Source of the DNA: Eudorina sp. 2006-703-Eu-15
Lineage: Eukaryota; Chlorophyta; Chlorophyceae; Chlamydomonadales; Volvocaceae
Direction of reading: 5' to 3'
NCBI GenBank assembly: GCA_003117195.1
Contig: BDSI01000095.1
Location: 342,362 to 406,361, forward strand
DNA length: 64,000 nt
The position numbers and the translations under genes are program-made. This document shows, one piece after another, positions 11,858 to 23,922 of this stretch (positions within the stretch are counted from its first letter, which is position 1; each line of letters begins with the position of its first letter). The notes under the pieces were generated by a model. It made no database searches, had not been told where the DNA came from, and saw nothing but the letters and a program-made list of their open reading frames with translations.

Positions 11858-12619
11858 CTAGCCCGGCTGCTGTGCAACCTGTGGGTACACTGCCTGGTGC
11901 AAGTACCGGACCTCCTGCTGCCACAGCTGCGAGCGCCTGCTGGCACTGTTCAGCGGCCTCACCACCTGCCCTGCCACCTGCCATTCCTTGCGCCGCTTGC
12001 CTGGGCCTTTGTTCCTGTCTTGCCCTTCATCCTGGCTCCTGTTACCTGCAGTTAGACCCATGGGAGGTGGGTTGCAAACAGCAGCACGACGATTAGGGAA
12101 CCAGCGCAGCCAAGTCTGCCTGCGGCATGCGAGTGCGCGCAAGCGCGTGACGAGGTGGTCCGCCGTTCATGCGTGACGGGAAGAAGGGTTTCGAAGGTAG
12201 TGCCCAGGGCATGGAGAAGGAACATGCCAGCTCTCCCACATGCTTCTTACTGTCATTCTTTCGCAGCGTCTTCTTAAGGCACAGTTTCCCCACCACCAGC
12301 ACGTATTCGCCGACCGAGCGCTTGCCGAAACCGTCCCTGCAGCACACCGTCAGCGGCGGCCCAGCGCTGTCCGTAATCTCGAAGGAGTTCCCGTCTATGC
12401 TGACGCTTGCGACATAACCCTGCATTGGAAACTGGTTTAAGGGAACTCTAAGAAAAAGTGCCCGTTGAAGAGCGGGAGGCTCGCCTGAACCCAGACGCGT
12501 TGAAACTCCAGGCCGTGGGATGTTATGAACTTTTTATCTGCAAGGGTCAGATAAGGTAGTTGCCCTGTAAGCAGCTTGACAGCAGCATCTATGTGTCTGG
12601 AAACAGGTTTCTGATCCAT
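11858..12619 (-). CDS. RMI2: RMI2-like OB-fold protein (RecQ-mediated genome instability protein 2)
   Basis: RMI2 is a small OB-fold subunit of the BLM/RecQ-TopoIII-RMI complex that dissolves recombination intermediates in the nucleus. Three exons fit: 12619-12485, 12419-12240 and 11977-11858 (an acceptor 12 nt further in is also possible), giving about 144 residues, the size usual for RMI2. Matching features are the start MDQKPVSRHIDAAVKLLTGQ, HGLEFQRVWVQ running into GYVASVSIDGNSFEITD, GEYVLVVGKL in the OB-fold core, and a C-terminal SRRSQLWQQEVRYLHQAVY helix like the plant DREAMW..EV.EAY motif. The first intron starts GC rather than GT (donor CAG|GCGAGC), chosen because it keeps the conserved VWVQ-G junction; a GT donor two codons earlier would lose two residues. 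The family assignment is from motif memory; the exon 2 to exon 3 junction is the least certain point. Confidence 0.65.
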
Positions 12620-12987
12620 GCCCTCAACGTGAATCGATAATGAACGCGTTTTGTTGTATTTTCGTTGCATACGCCCCGCAGCCCATGGATGCAGATTCCG
12701 AAATGGCGCTGGACCATCGCACGGCCAGGATCCAAATCTTGAAGTCACGCAATTTATATTCGGGGCCTGGTCACGTCGAAACAGGCTTTTATAAATGATT
12801 AATTCATGTGATTAAAAACATATAATCTGTAACATTTTGGCGCAGCGTATACTGTCGGGCATTACCTTGGAGACTCTTTATCCGTCGTGTGGAACAGAGC
12901 AGGAAGATTTAGGCACGATAGGCCATCCCAACCACTCTGGCTAGGATCTGCTGGCCTTTGGCTTGGCGGTTGTGTAAAGCTTTCGCG
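12620..12987. promoter_or_regulatory. divergent intergenic region between RMI2-like gene and paralogue B
   Basis: About 370 nt between the ATG of the RMI2-like gene (-) and the ATG of paralogue B (+). It is locally AT-rich, with a run near 12780-12840 that includes TTTATAAATGATTAATTCAT. It probably holds both promoters, but I cannot point to a specific element. Confidence 0.35.
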
Positions 12988-15900
12988 ATGGGCGAGGTCG
13001 ACTGGAAACAGCGCTTGAAACCCATCGTAGACAACGTCAAAACCCAAATCGGCTTCACTTGTACAAAATTTGTCATAAAGCCGCTTCCGGAGCTGTCGGT
13101 AAAGGGTGTGGGACAACTTCGGCTGCCTCTCCGCAACGACCAGGCGGCAGCCTTGCTGGCAGCTTGCAAATCGGCTCATGCGGGCGAAACGCGCAATAAA
13201 GTGTTGGCTTCCCCCGTCCGATGTGAAGCACAGCTCGATGCCGCAATGGTGCAGATCAAGGCTTGTTGGGAGGCAACGCTCCAGGACATGATCGCAGGTA
13301 CACCTGGCAAATCATCTATCTGGGTCGCGCTGATTTTTGCTTAGGACGCATGATCCCATCAGCTTGCGCTGTGCGGCGATGTCGCTGCGCGTCAAACTTC
13401 GCAATTGTTGACGGTTCTGTGGTCCTATGGTAGGTCATAATTTCACGCTGTCCGCCCTCCCGCTAGGTGTTGCTGTTGGCCTGGGCGTCGGCGCCGTCGC
13501 TGCTCGGTTGGACAAGCTGCTGCTGTACGAGCCCGGGGGCCACTTCGTGGCGCACCGCGACACGGAGACGGAGCCCGGCATGTTCGCCACACTGGTGGTG
13601 CAGCTGCCCGTGGAGGGCGGCCACACCGGCGGGACCCTGCGTGTGACCCACCGCGGCCAGGCCTTCGAGTGGGACACGGCCGCGGTCAGCCGCGAGGGTC
13701 ACCTCTCCTACGCCGCCTTCTACGCCGACTGCGAGCACGAGCTTGCGGCCGTGACGTCCGGACGGCGTATGGTGCTGACGTACAAGCTGTTGCGCGTGAA
13801 CCCTGGGTCTTCGCTGCGCGCGCCGAGCGCCCGCGCTCCAGGTCTGCAAGCACTGGTTGAAGCCGTGCGCGTCTGGCAGGGTACCCTGGGCACAGACAAA
13901 GTAATGGCTTTTCCGTTAGAGCACAGCTACACGCCGTTTAACTTGTCGTTTTCCCGCCTCAAGGGCCGTGACGCGGTGGTGCGGCTGCTGGCGGACTGCG
14001 AGCTGCTGGACGTTAACCTGGCGCTGGTGACCAAAACGGTGAGATTAGCTACGATGAGGATGTCGCACAAAGCCCTGGAAAATGACCGGTGAAGACAATG
14101 CCAAGCCCTCATCATCATTCTTCGTCCTGCACTAGGACCGCACTTTCTTCAACCTTGGACCGCCGTGCATTCCGTGGAACCGGCGACGTTGCTCGATCTG
14201 GGTTTGATCGGTGACTGCAATTCCTCTAATGACTCTTCTTTCGTTCACCGACCTACGTGTTCAATGCCTCACTTCTGCCCAGATCGTCGGCAGCGTTTAC
14301 GGCGGCCACGGCGGCTCGTGTGGGAACCCTGTTCCCAAACGCCGGAGGCTGTCGTCCGACGGGCTGATTGTCGACTGGTCCGACGATTACTGCGACGAGT
14401 GCTCCGATGACGGGCCCGACGACGGCGAGGACGCAGAGATGGACGAAATCCTTGATGTGCAAGTCCGGGCCACAACGTGGGTCTCCCTGACCAACTGGGA
14501 AGGCGTCGACACTGAGCGCCTCATCGACCGAAGCTTTGCGGGGCCTCTTCCCTGGTGGCTCCGAGCCAGACAAAATTACGTACAGTCGCGGCGCCTTCCA
14601 CGAGCCGCCAACGCTGACGTATTTTCACAACCGCGTAGCCGTGGTGGTCTGGCCGCGCGCGTTCAGGGCAAGCATGGCCTGCGCCATGGGCTTCGACTTT
14701 GCGCTCGACGTGCTGGAGCACCAGGCGGACAAGCTTGTCTCGTGCAGCTGCCCGGCGCCCGCCAGACCGTCAGAGAGCGCATCAGAGGATGCGTTAGAGA
14801 ACGCTTCAAGTGGGCCGGCATCCGGCTTGGACGGTCCTCTGCCGCAACCCGAGCTGCCGCGCTGCGATGATTCGACCCACATCGACAAGGAGGCGCTGCG
14901 GGCAGAATTCAAGGCGCTGCTGCGGGAAGTGATTGACATGGCGGAGAGGCCGCGGTGGAACGTCCACCGCGGCAACACCTTCACGGGTGAGAATGTGGAG
15001 CATGCGCTCCAGCTCACCGTCTCGGCGCTGGTACTGGAGCTGGAGGGCATCAGCGTCGTCTGCCGTTTTCTCGCGGCCCTGGAGGCATCCGAGCCCTGGC
15101 GTCGCCGCTGGTCGTGCGGGCGGTGGCCGCTGCTGTCGTGGAGGTCCGCAGCGCGGCTTCGGATGAGTCCGTACTGGCGCTCGTGTAACGCTGTTGCTGT
15201 CAGCACCTCGAGCGCTGCGCGCAGCTTGTCCAGGAGCCCGCCGTGCCGGAGGCGCTGCGAGCGCGGTTGAACCAAGCGCTGATGGACGCGGTTCTTGGCC
15301 CGAGCTTCCTGCGGATGAGCCCGTGTGACGTGGTGCGCGTCGCGGAACTCGTGTGCGAGGGCGGTCCGACCTTTACGCAGCACCAAGCGGCGTTCTGCAC
15401 GGCAGTGCTGGCGCGGGAGGACAGGCTATCAGCGCTGCGGACGCTGGCGCAAGAGCCCAGTCTGGCGCACGGCGTCGCGGCAGGTGGCGCAGCCCTGCTA
15501 CCACTGGTGTAACTCTGTTGGGGGTGGACGGTCTGGCTTCGGGCGCAGCAGCGCGGCTTCTGGCCGCCACAGCTGCCGCCCACCTGACTCCGGAGTTGGA
15601 GAGCGTCATACTGACTCTCGTGATGCGCTTCACCGGCCCAAATTTCCAGTGCTGCGCACAGCTCGCACAGGACCCCGCAATGCCCGAGGCATTCAGAGGC
15701 CGGGTGGCCCAGGCGCTCATGGTCACCGCACTGGGCCCCAAATTCAAGAAGCTATCCCAGCAGGACGTGGTGCGCATGGCCCAGCTAGTATGCGAGGGGG
15801 GCCCGCCTATCTGCAGCACCAGGTGGCGTTTTCCTCGTCTGTGATGGCAAGGCCGGATCGTCAAGCACTGCTGCGGGCGCTTGTTAACGAGCCATACGTT

Positions 15901-18261
15901 GCTCGCGCTGTTGCCGCGGGCTACACGGGCGTGGCGACACTCGTGACGGCCCTGGCCGCATCTGATTGCCTGGCGTCTGAGCCAATGGTGCCGCTGCTGG
16001 CCTCCGCAAGTGCTGCGGGCACCAACGCGGCGTTCGGGGAGTTCATCCTGACCCTCGTGGAACGCTTCCATTCGCGACAATTCGGGCGCTGCATGCAATT
16101 GGCCCAGGAGCCCACTCTGCCGCAGTCGCTGCGCGACCAGGTGGCCCAGACGCTGATGAACTCAACCCTGGGCCCTGGGTTCCAGCGGCTGCAGCCGCAA
16201 GACGTGGTGCTCATGGCCCGGCTGGTGTGTGAGGGCGGGCCGGCGTTCACGCAGTACCAGGCGGCCTTCTCCACGGGCATGCTGGCCCGTCGGGACCAGC
16301 AGCAGCTGCACCGGTTGGTGGTGAGGTAGCCGTGCGTATGCCGCGCTGTTGCAGCGGGCAGCACCAGCATGGTGAAACTTGTCACGGCGCTGGCTTCCAC
16401 CGAGGGACTGACATCGTACACGACCGTGCGGACATTGGCCGCTGTCGCCGCAGCGATGACGGACCTGTCCTTGGAGCAGCTCGTGGAGACGATCGTGACA
16501 CGCTTTTACCCGCACCAGTTCGCACGCTGCGTGCAGCTCGCCCAGGAGCCGGCAATGCCCGAGGCGCTGCGGGGCCGGGTGGCCAAGATGCTAATGGACA
16601 CCGCGCTGTGGGATGGGCTGCAGAAGCTACCCCCGCAGGACGTGCTGCTCATGTGTGGGATGGTGTGCGAGGGCGAGCCGGCCTTCATGCAGCACCGGGC
16701 GGCCTTCTCCGCGGGCGTGTGCACTCGAACTGACTCTCAGGCGCTGCTGCGGACGTTGATCAAGGAACCCTGTCTCGTGCGAGGGATCGTGGCCGGCAAT
16801 CCCGGCATGGTGATACTTGTGACGACGCTGGCTTCCTCCGAGGGTCTGGCATCGGGCTCAGTGATCCGGCTACTTGCCGCGGCCACTGCAGCGGCCGCAG
16901 ACCCAAGCCTTGAGCAGTCCGTGTTGGCGCTCGTGAGAGAGCATCACCTGCACCACTTCGCACGCTGCGCACAGCTCGCCCAGGAGCCCTCAATGCCCGA
17001 GGGGCTACGGGGCCGGGTCGTCCAGGCGCTTATGGACGCAGCCCTGGGCCCCGGGTTCCAGCGGCTGCAGCAGCAGGACGTGGTGCTCATGGGCCGGCTG
17101 GTGTGCGAGGGCGGGCCGGCGTTCATGCACACCAGGCAGCCTTCTGCACGGCCGTGCTTGGGAGGTCGGACTCGCAGGCGCTGCTGCAGGCGCTGCTCAA
17201 GGACCCCTGCTTCATACGCGGTATCACGACCGGCAGCATGAGCCTGCGGTTGCTGGTGTCGGTCAGGCTGCAGGCGCTGGTGGCAGTCGTGACGAGGGGG
17301 CCGCCCCAGGCGAACTGGTAGCAGCCCAGCCCCAGCCTTCTGGCCAACCCACAGGTAAGAGCAGAGCGGGCTGAACCGCACGTGGAGGAACCACTGTAAC
17401 ACGTCACTGGGGTGCACCGGGGGGGTAATCAGGTCGGCCTCGGCTGCTTACCGTACTTCGGTTACTCTTCCCATCTTGTACGCCATGCGCCCATGCCATC
17501 TTGGCGACCTGGTCGGACCCTGGCTGTGGCTCCAGACATTGCATGTTGCCGGAATTCGGAGACTTCTGATCTGCTCTTGATCCCCAGCGGGTGCTGGCCT
17601 GAAGGTTTCTGCCGATCCGCAGCAGCCACTGACAATCTGCTGCACCTACGCCCCGGTTTTCGTGTGGCATGGGCCGTTCGCATACCGTAGATAGGTTGAA
17701 GCCTTCCTGCGGGGACCCTTCATCCAGGCAACCTACAAGGGGGTTTTCGGAGGCATCGACGACGCACGGACTTGGCCCGCCCAACACTTCGGCGCAGATC
17801 AGGGGGAAAAGCGCGGGCTCGCTGCCAAGGCCGAGGCGTGCGGGCGCGGCAGCCGGGCTTTCGTCACAATCACCAAGTACAACCATGCGCACGACCGCGC
17901 GGCTCAGCTGTACGTCGATGCGAGGAAGGAGATGGAGGACCTGCACGCGCTGGCCCTGTCGCTTCTAGGGACCCCGCCGTCTGCTGCAGACGTCCCGGGG
18001 GCGAGCGCTGCGGCGATGGCGGCCACCCCGGCACCGGGGCCCTCTGGTGGTGCGGGTGGCCCGGGAGGCAACGAGACGGGGGCCCTTGCCGCTGCGCCGA
18101 CTGCTGGTCTGTCGCTGCAACCCGGCGAAGCGGGTACCAGCAGGGCTACGCCTGCTGGCGAAGGCGGTGGCGGCGTGTCAGTCTCACGCGTCGGAGGGAG
18201 TGGATCTGTCGGCTGTCCACAGTGGACTGCCTGGAGTGCCTCGCGCGGCTGTAACGCGTAG
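12988..18261 (+). pseudogene. 2OG-Fe(II) oxygenase-like paralogue B with five helical units, inactivated
   Basis: Exons by homology to C: 12988-13297, 13467-14038, 14283-17354 and about 17694-18261. The oxygenase core is preserved (HFVAHRDTE, CEHEL, Arg-MVLTYK). Exon 3 is greatly enlarged because the roughly 146-residue helical unit (motifs RCAQLAQEPAMPE, LRGRV.QALMD, LVCEGGPAF) is present five times. The last exon begins VEAFLRGPFIQATYKG and contains RAFVTITKYNHAHDRAAQ. Lesions along exon 3: frame change near 14,530; one-base loss near 15,091; TAA at 15186-15188; frame change with TAA near 15,510; one-base loss near 15,805; TAG at 16327-16329; one-base loss near 17,130; TAG at 17319-17321. 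Exons 1 and 2 and all splice junctions remain in phase, so decay appears confined to the repeat exon. I call it a pseudogene; truncated products from the first exons remain possible. Confidence 0.75.
15085..17260 (+). repeat. five tandem 438-nt units encoding an alpha-helical domain
   Basis: Corresponding landmarks recur at 438-nt spacing, for example CTGGCTTCC at 16390 and 16828. Approximate unit starts are 15085, 15515, 15945, 16390 and 16828. Each unit encodes the same order of motifs: a GLAS..V helix, an Ala-rich helix, F.RC.QLAQEP, LR..V.Q.LM, DV..M..LVCEG and a QALLR.L..EP helix. Paralogues A, C and D carry one unit at this position, so B expanded by in-frame tandem duplication before or while it decayed. 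Confidence 0.8.
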
Positions 18262-19901
18262 GGGCGGGGTCAGCGGATTGGTTCCATTATGTTACAGGGG
18301 ACCCCGCGCCGCTGGTAGGTCATCGGTGACAGCGGTTGCCCGGTGGCCTCCAGCGGATGGTATTGACGAAGCTAGGCGCAGCGGTGTAATGTAGTGCGCG
18401 TTCGGGCTCTACTGGGGCTTAGGGAGCAATGGAGCGAGGGAGAAGGGGCGCGTGGGGACGTGCTGCGGGCCCCTGCTGTTGAATGAATGAATGAATGTTA
18501 CAGCGGACCCCACCGGGATCATCGGTGTATACCAGAGCAAGCCCCGTGCTGTTGTGCGTACAGCAGTACGCACCATACCGGCAGTCCGTTCACTGTTTTT
18601 TGCAGCTTGAGCCCGCTTGACGAGCATGCATGCCCAGTAGCACGCACGCACTTCCACACACATGGTACATGATGTGCACCAGGCGCCAATTGGGGGGGAG
18701 GAGAACGCACGCCACGCACGCAGTGGCGCCGCCAGGCGAGTGGTGATAGATCCACCATTCAAACGTCATCAGCATTGGCAGCCGAGAGCGGTTCGGTGGA
18801 GTGTCGACCACGCTCGATGGAGGCTTGCCTGTTGTTGGACTGGGGGATTCGTGGCGCATTGCCATGCACCCTTTGCATGGCTTCGGCAGCTTGTCAGCAG
18901 GCAGCGTGCCATGTTTGCGTCACTCATACGATCTGCAGGATTGAGACCTGAAATGTTGGCTTCTCCAAGGTCTTGTTTCTTGCAGGTGCTCTGCCGTTGT
19001 GCGTTGGAGCAGTTCACGCAGGTGTGCGACAAGGTGTGCGTGATAACGGGGAAGTCGGGTTACCGTGCATTGCCTGGGGACGGATATTTGAAGCTATGCA
19101 GGTTTATTACCCACATCGCTGCTGGGTCGTTGCGCGACGGCCTCACCTTGCAAACCCGATCACCGACCGGCGAAGGACAGGACCCACCGCATGTCTGCCC
19201 TGGCGCAGGGTCCAGTGCTATCATTGCATTTTGCGACCACATTCATAGCTTCATTCATACTCTGCGGGGTGCTTTCATACATTTGCGTGTCGAGGTCCTA
19301 AGATGTGTGTGGCCCCACTTCAATGAACATGGCACCTGTGCACGTCGGCCTGCGGTCACCTGTCGGGTATTGGGTCTTTGTTCTCGTTCTGTGAGGACCT
19401 CTCGTCCGGGGTCCGCCGCGCATCGTCACTAGCCAAGGCCTTGAACACGGGCGGCACAGAGTTGCCATCTTACAAAGCGCACAGTTCACAATGTCAAAAG
19501 CCCGGTACCGGTACGTGTACCGGTGTTGACATTCGAGTGCACACGCTCTCAACTTTGATGATGTTGGGATGACACGCGTAGCAATGTCTATAACCGCTAA
19601 GTGTTGAAGACGGGGAGACGGGAGAGACGAAATGCATGACCTGGATCCACTGATGGATCCAAAACCATCTGGAACTCTGCATATGCACATTGATGCATTA
19701 TAAACTCTTGTACACATACCGACTCAATTTTGAAGAAAGTTTTTTGAAGGAGTTGGACCAAGGTGGCAAAGTCGAATTTTGACTCAAAAAACCTGCGGGG
19801 GCGCGAAACTTTCATAAATTTATCATTGAATAGCTTTTGTCAAGCCTTGGTTGCTAAGTTGTAATAATAAAAGCCCCTGACCTGCTGAAGTCCGGACACT
19901 T
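18262..19901. other. intergenic region between paralogues B and C
   Basis: About 1.6 kb. A TGTAA at 18386, some 125 nt past the B stop, could be the old polyadenylation signal. Near 19,500 is a self-complementary GGTACCGGTACGTGTACCGG stretch. The last 200 nt before the ATG of C are AT-rich. I see no conserved exon. Confidence 0.45.
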
Positions 19902-22900
19902 ATGGGAACACCGGCCGAATGGAAGAACCGCTTGGGTTCTATAATCGATGACATTGAAGTGGAAGGGCAGTTTGCATGCAGCGGTGGAGATTGCGAAGGC
20001 GATGTCACGGAGCCGCTTCCCAAGCTGTCCGTAACAGGGTTCGGCTCAGTCCGACTGCCTCTCCGACGCGACCAGGCGGCCGCCTTGCTGGCAGTTGGCC
20101 AACCTGCCCCTTACGGCAAAGGCCTAGACACCGTGCTGGACCCGGCTGTAAGGCGGGCCACCCAGCTTGATGCTTCCAAGGTGCAGTTCCATCCTGAATG
20201 GGAGACCACACTTCTTGACATCACCGCAGGCAAGGAGGATAGATCGAAGCGCAGGATAGCGACTGCAGTTAAGCCAGAAATTAGCCTGGAAAGACTTGCA
20301 TTCTATTTCCATGAGTTGGTGTGCGTGCCATCTCTTCCTCATTTCAAGACGCTGGATGCAACGCTGACGCAATGCCTGCAAATACTTTTACAGCATGGTT
20401 TTGAGTCTAGTTTGTCCTACATCCCGACAGACGTTGCCAGTGGCCTGGGCATCGACGCCATTGCCGACGTGCAAGCCCGGCTGTACAAGCTGCTGCTGTA
20501 CGAGCCCGGGGGTCACTTCGTGGCGCACCGCGACACGGAGAAGGAGCCCGGCATGTTCGCCACACTGGTGGTGCAGCTGCCCGTGGACGGCGGCCACACC
20601 GGCGGGACCCTGCGTGTGACCCACCGCGGCCAGGCCTTCGAGTGGGACACGGCCGCGGTCAGCCGCGAGGGTCGCCTCTCCTACGCCGCCTTCTACGCCG
20701 ATTGCGAGCACGAGCTTGCGGCCGTGACGTCCGGGCTGCGTATGGTGCTGACGTACAACCTGGTGCGGGTGGCGCCTGGGTCTCCGCTGCGCACACCGAG
20801 CGGCGCTGCTTCAGATAATGAGGAGGCCCTCGAAGCGGCGGTGCGGTCCTGGCAGAGCACTCCTGCTGCGGACCGTCTTGTGGTCATCCCCCTGGAGCAC
20901 AAGTACACGGAGACCAACTTGTCCTTCTCCCGCCTCAAGGGCCGTGACGCGGCGGTTGCGCGGCTGCTGGCGGGCTGCGAGCTGCTGGACGTTAACCTGG
21001 CGCTGGTGACCAAAACGGTGAGGTGCAGGACACTCTCAGACTCACCCAGGGACGAGCCACGGAGTTGCAGCTGTTAGTGGAACCGTTACATGGTGGAACC
21101 TTAGTCCCGACCTGGCGGCCTAGATAGGTTTGTAGGCGCCTCATACCATCAACCACTATCAAGGACTGTCCGGGACTGCGCACCCATCCACCGCTACCCA
21201 GGGGGAGGGAGGTCATGCATCATTTCATAACCTTGGCTTGCACATCATCACCCCGGGGTCGCTGCGAATATCATCTAGTCCCGCATCTTTTCAGCACCCT
21301 CTACCGAAATTTCTTAACTTTAAGCCCCGTCCAATCACCACGCCATGTTACCGGTTTGTTGCACTTTTGCGGTTTCGCTGTCTATATTGACAAAAGGAGT
21401 GTCATGCAGCCATACTGGCCGACACACCAGATTACTAAAGCGCCGGGATTGCCTCTCCTCGAACCACTTCAGACCTTCCGAGTCACTTGACGGTAAGGGG
21501 GCTGGGTCCGCTGATACAGCATGCGCTCACAGTGCCGCATCTTGGCATCTTTACCGGCCGTCAGCACTCCTAGAACGTTACTTCAGACACGCCGCCGTTT
21601 CCATTGTCTTGCTTGTGAACATGCCGTCTTTCGTCCTGCGCCTCTCCATCGTTCCTCGTTACCACGCACGCAGGTCGTGGGCAGCGTCGCCTTTGACTTC
21701 TGTGCATGGAAGCGCCGCGAGCGCAACCGCAGGCGGTACGGTTGGGGCTGGCGCAGCCGCAAGCGGTCACACTGCATCCACGATGAGGACGAGGAAGGCA
21801 TGTCCGACGAGCTTGAGTACGAGTACGAGGAGGAGCTGTCTGATGATGGCGAGGATGCGGAAATGGACGATATCATCGATTCGGACGTCCAAATCAAGAA
21901 GTGGGTCTCACTCAGCCGCCAAGGGGACGGTCGGGCGCACCCCAAATCCAGCAGCCAAGGGGACGACGATTCCAAGAACTCCGATTGCAGCGACCCAGAT
22001 GACGAGCCCGGGTCATTCGAATCAAGCGACCCAGATGGCGAGACGGAGCAACCTGCTTTTGACATTGATGACTACCTGCTACAGGACAGCGCCCTTTTCG
22101 GCGAAGACGAAGACCCAGACGAGCGCGAGTACGAGGGCTACACCGGCAACGCTGGACCCACTCTCAACTTCTGGTACCACCGTGCCGTGGTGGTGGTCTG
22201 GCCGCGCGCCTTCAAAGCCACCCTCGCCTGCGCTGACGGCTTCAGCGCCGCTGTCGGCAAGCTAAGGGAGCAAATTGAGCAACTGACATCACCGAGCGGC
22301 TCGGGCGCAATGGGCGCCCCGACGTATTCGTGGCAGCGCCCAAAGCGAGCCATCATCAATCGGGACGCGCTCATGCGAGAGTTTAAGGCGTTGCTGGATG
22401 CAGTTCTGGAGATGGCGGAGGTGACGCCCGATGAGGCCTTCCGCGGGGGGCTGCGCGCCGCTGAGGATGTGGCGCTGGCGCTTGAGTTGGGCGCCTCAGC
22501 GCAGCTGCTGATGTTGGCGGGCGGCAGCGCGCTCTGCCGCTTCGTTGCGGCGCTGGCAAAGTACGGGAGTCTGGCGTCGGGGTCGGTTGTGCAGGCTCTC
22601 GCAGCTGCCACTGCGGCAGTCACAGAGCCGGCGCTGGACGATTCAGTGTTGGCGCTCGTGACACGCTGCGCCACACTCCAATTCGCGCGCTGCGCACAGG
22701 TCGCCCAGGAGCCGGCAATGCCCGAGGGGCTGCGGGGCCGGGTCGTCCAGGCGCTCATGGACGCAGCCCTGGGCCCCGGGTTTCAGCAGCTACCCCAGCA
22801 GGATGTCCTGCTCATGGGCCGGCTGGTGTGCGAGGGCGGGCCGGCGTTTACGCAGTACCAGGCGGCCTTCTGCACGGCCGTGCTTGAGAGGTCGGACTCG

Positions 22901-23922
22901 CAGGCGCTGCTGCAGGCGCTGCTAAAGGACCCTTCCGTCGCGCGGGGTGTCATGGCAGGTTCACAGAATATGGTTGCGCTCCTGACTGCCCGGCTGCAGG
23001 CGCTGGCGGAGAGGACGTCCAAAGGGCCGCCCAAATTAAACTGGGTGCAGCCCAAAGCCTGCTTCCCCGTCCACCCAAAGGTGACCACAATGCGAACGCG
23101 TACTCGTTGGTGTACCCTCACTAAGAGCCCCTGTCCGGCGGAGCACATTCCGCGTCGCATGCTTATTCATGCTAAAGATTGCGCGGGGGATGAATAGATT
23201 GCCATCGACCTTGTGGCGCTTTGGTGGGTGCTTGCTGCCGCCCGTGGGCGTCCCTCCTGGGCATTGGTTTGAGGACTGACAGTTAGCCCGCCCTATGCTG
23301 AAGAGCTGACGCATGCTAACTTAGGCGTTGCATCCCCATCTCAAGCAGAATTGGCCCAGGTTTGGGACCCGCAGATAACAACTGCATGCCATCGGCAAAC
23401 TGCCAGTTCACCGCGCAACACGGCCCCCGCCTGCTACCCTCCAACTCGCAGATTGAGGCCTTCCTGCGGGGACCGCAACATCAGGCAACCTTCAGCGGGA
23501 TCTTCCGAGGCGTCCAGGAAGCACGCGACTGGGTTGGCCACCACTTCCATCAAGGCCAGCAAACCAAGAACGGTTTCAGCGCCAGCGCGCAGGCAGGCGG
23601 ACGCGGCCGCCAGGCCTTCGTCACTGTCACCAAGTACAATCGCGAGTACGAGCACGCGGCCCAGAAGTACAACGATGCCGCCAGCGAGCTGGGAGCGTTG
23701 CGCGCTCTCGCTTCGTCCGCAGGGAGGTCTACGGCCGGGGTCACCGGCCCGGCGGCGCAACTGGCCGGTGCTGCCATTGCAGCCACGGCTATGACCGGGG
23801 CAGCATCAGTCCGCGGCGACCCCGCCACGAGCAGCCGGGCTGGCGCACTTGCCGCTGCGCCAGTCAGGTTGCCGTTGAGCGCTCTTGCGTCTGGTCCGCT
23901 TGTGATTGACCTGACGCGTTAG
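19902..23922 (+). CDS. 2OG-Fe(II) oxygenase-like protein, paralogue C (intact copy)
   Basis: The only copy with every exon open. Exons: 19902-20229, 20431-21017, 21674-23080 and 23452-23922, about 930 residues. Residues about 1-109 are a family-specific N-terminal region (start MGTPAEWKNRLGSIIDDIEV). Residues about 110-300 form the oxygenase core with H142-x-D144, distal H203 in CEHEL and R213 before MVLTYNL, the arrangement expected for a double-stranded beta-helix 2OG/Fe(II) enzyme. Next come a Glu/Asp-rich linker, the segment YEGYTGN...WYHRAVVVVWPRAF, one helical unit, and a final exon starting IEAFLRGPQ with RQAFVTVTKYNREYEHAA. I recall 2OG-oxygenase-like proteins of fungi with a comparable WPR segment and a C-terminal FL.DP / T..G.P..LV.TK block; the substrate is unknown. 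The first intron has a GC donor (GCAG|GCAAGG) and is 201 nt without a stop, so a form retaining 67 extra residues is possible. Confidence 0.75.

Noticed and set aside
12437..12748. A longer RMI2-like start at 12748
   Set aside because: The extra N-terminal residues do not resemble RMI2, whereas the internal ATG at 12619 starts directly at the conserved helix.
5938..18261. All frameshifts in A and B as sequencing errors
   Set aside because: Possible for single homopolymer changes, but exons of ORC3, SEC6, paralogues C and D and the long DUF789 exon are uninterrupted in the same assembly, so errors limited to two paralogues are less likely than real decay.
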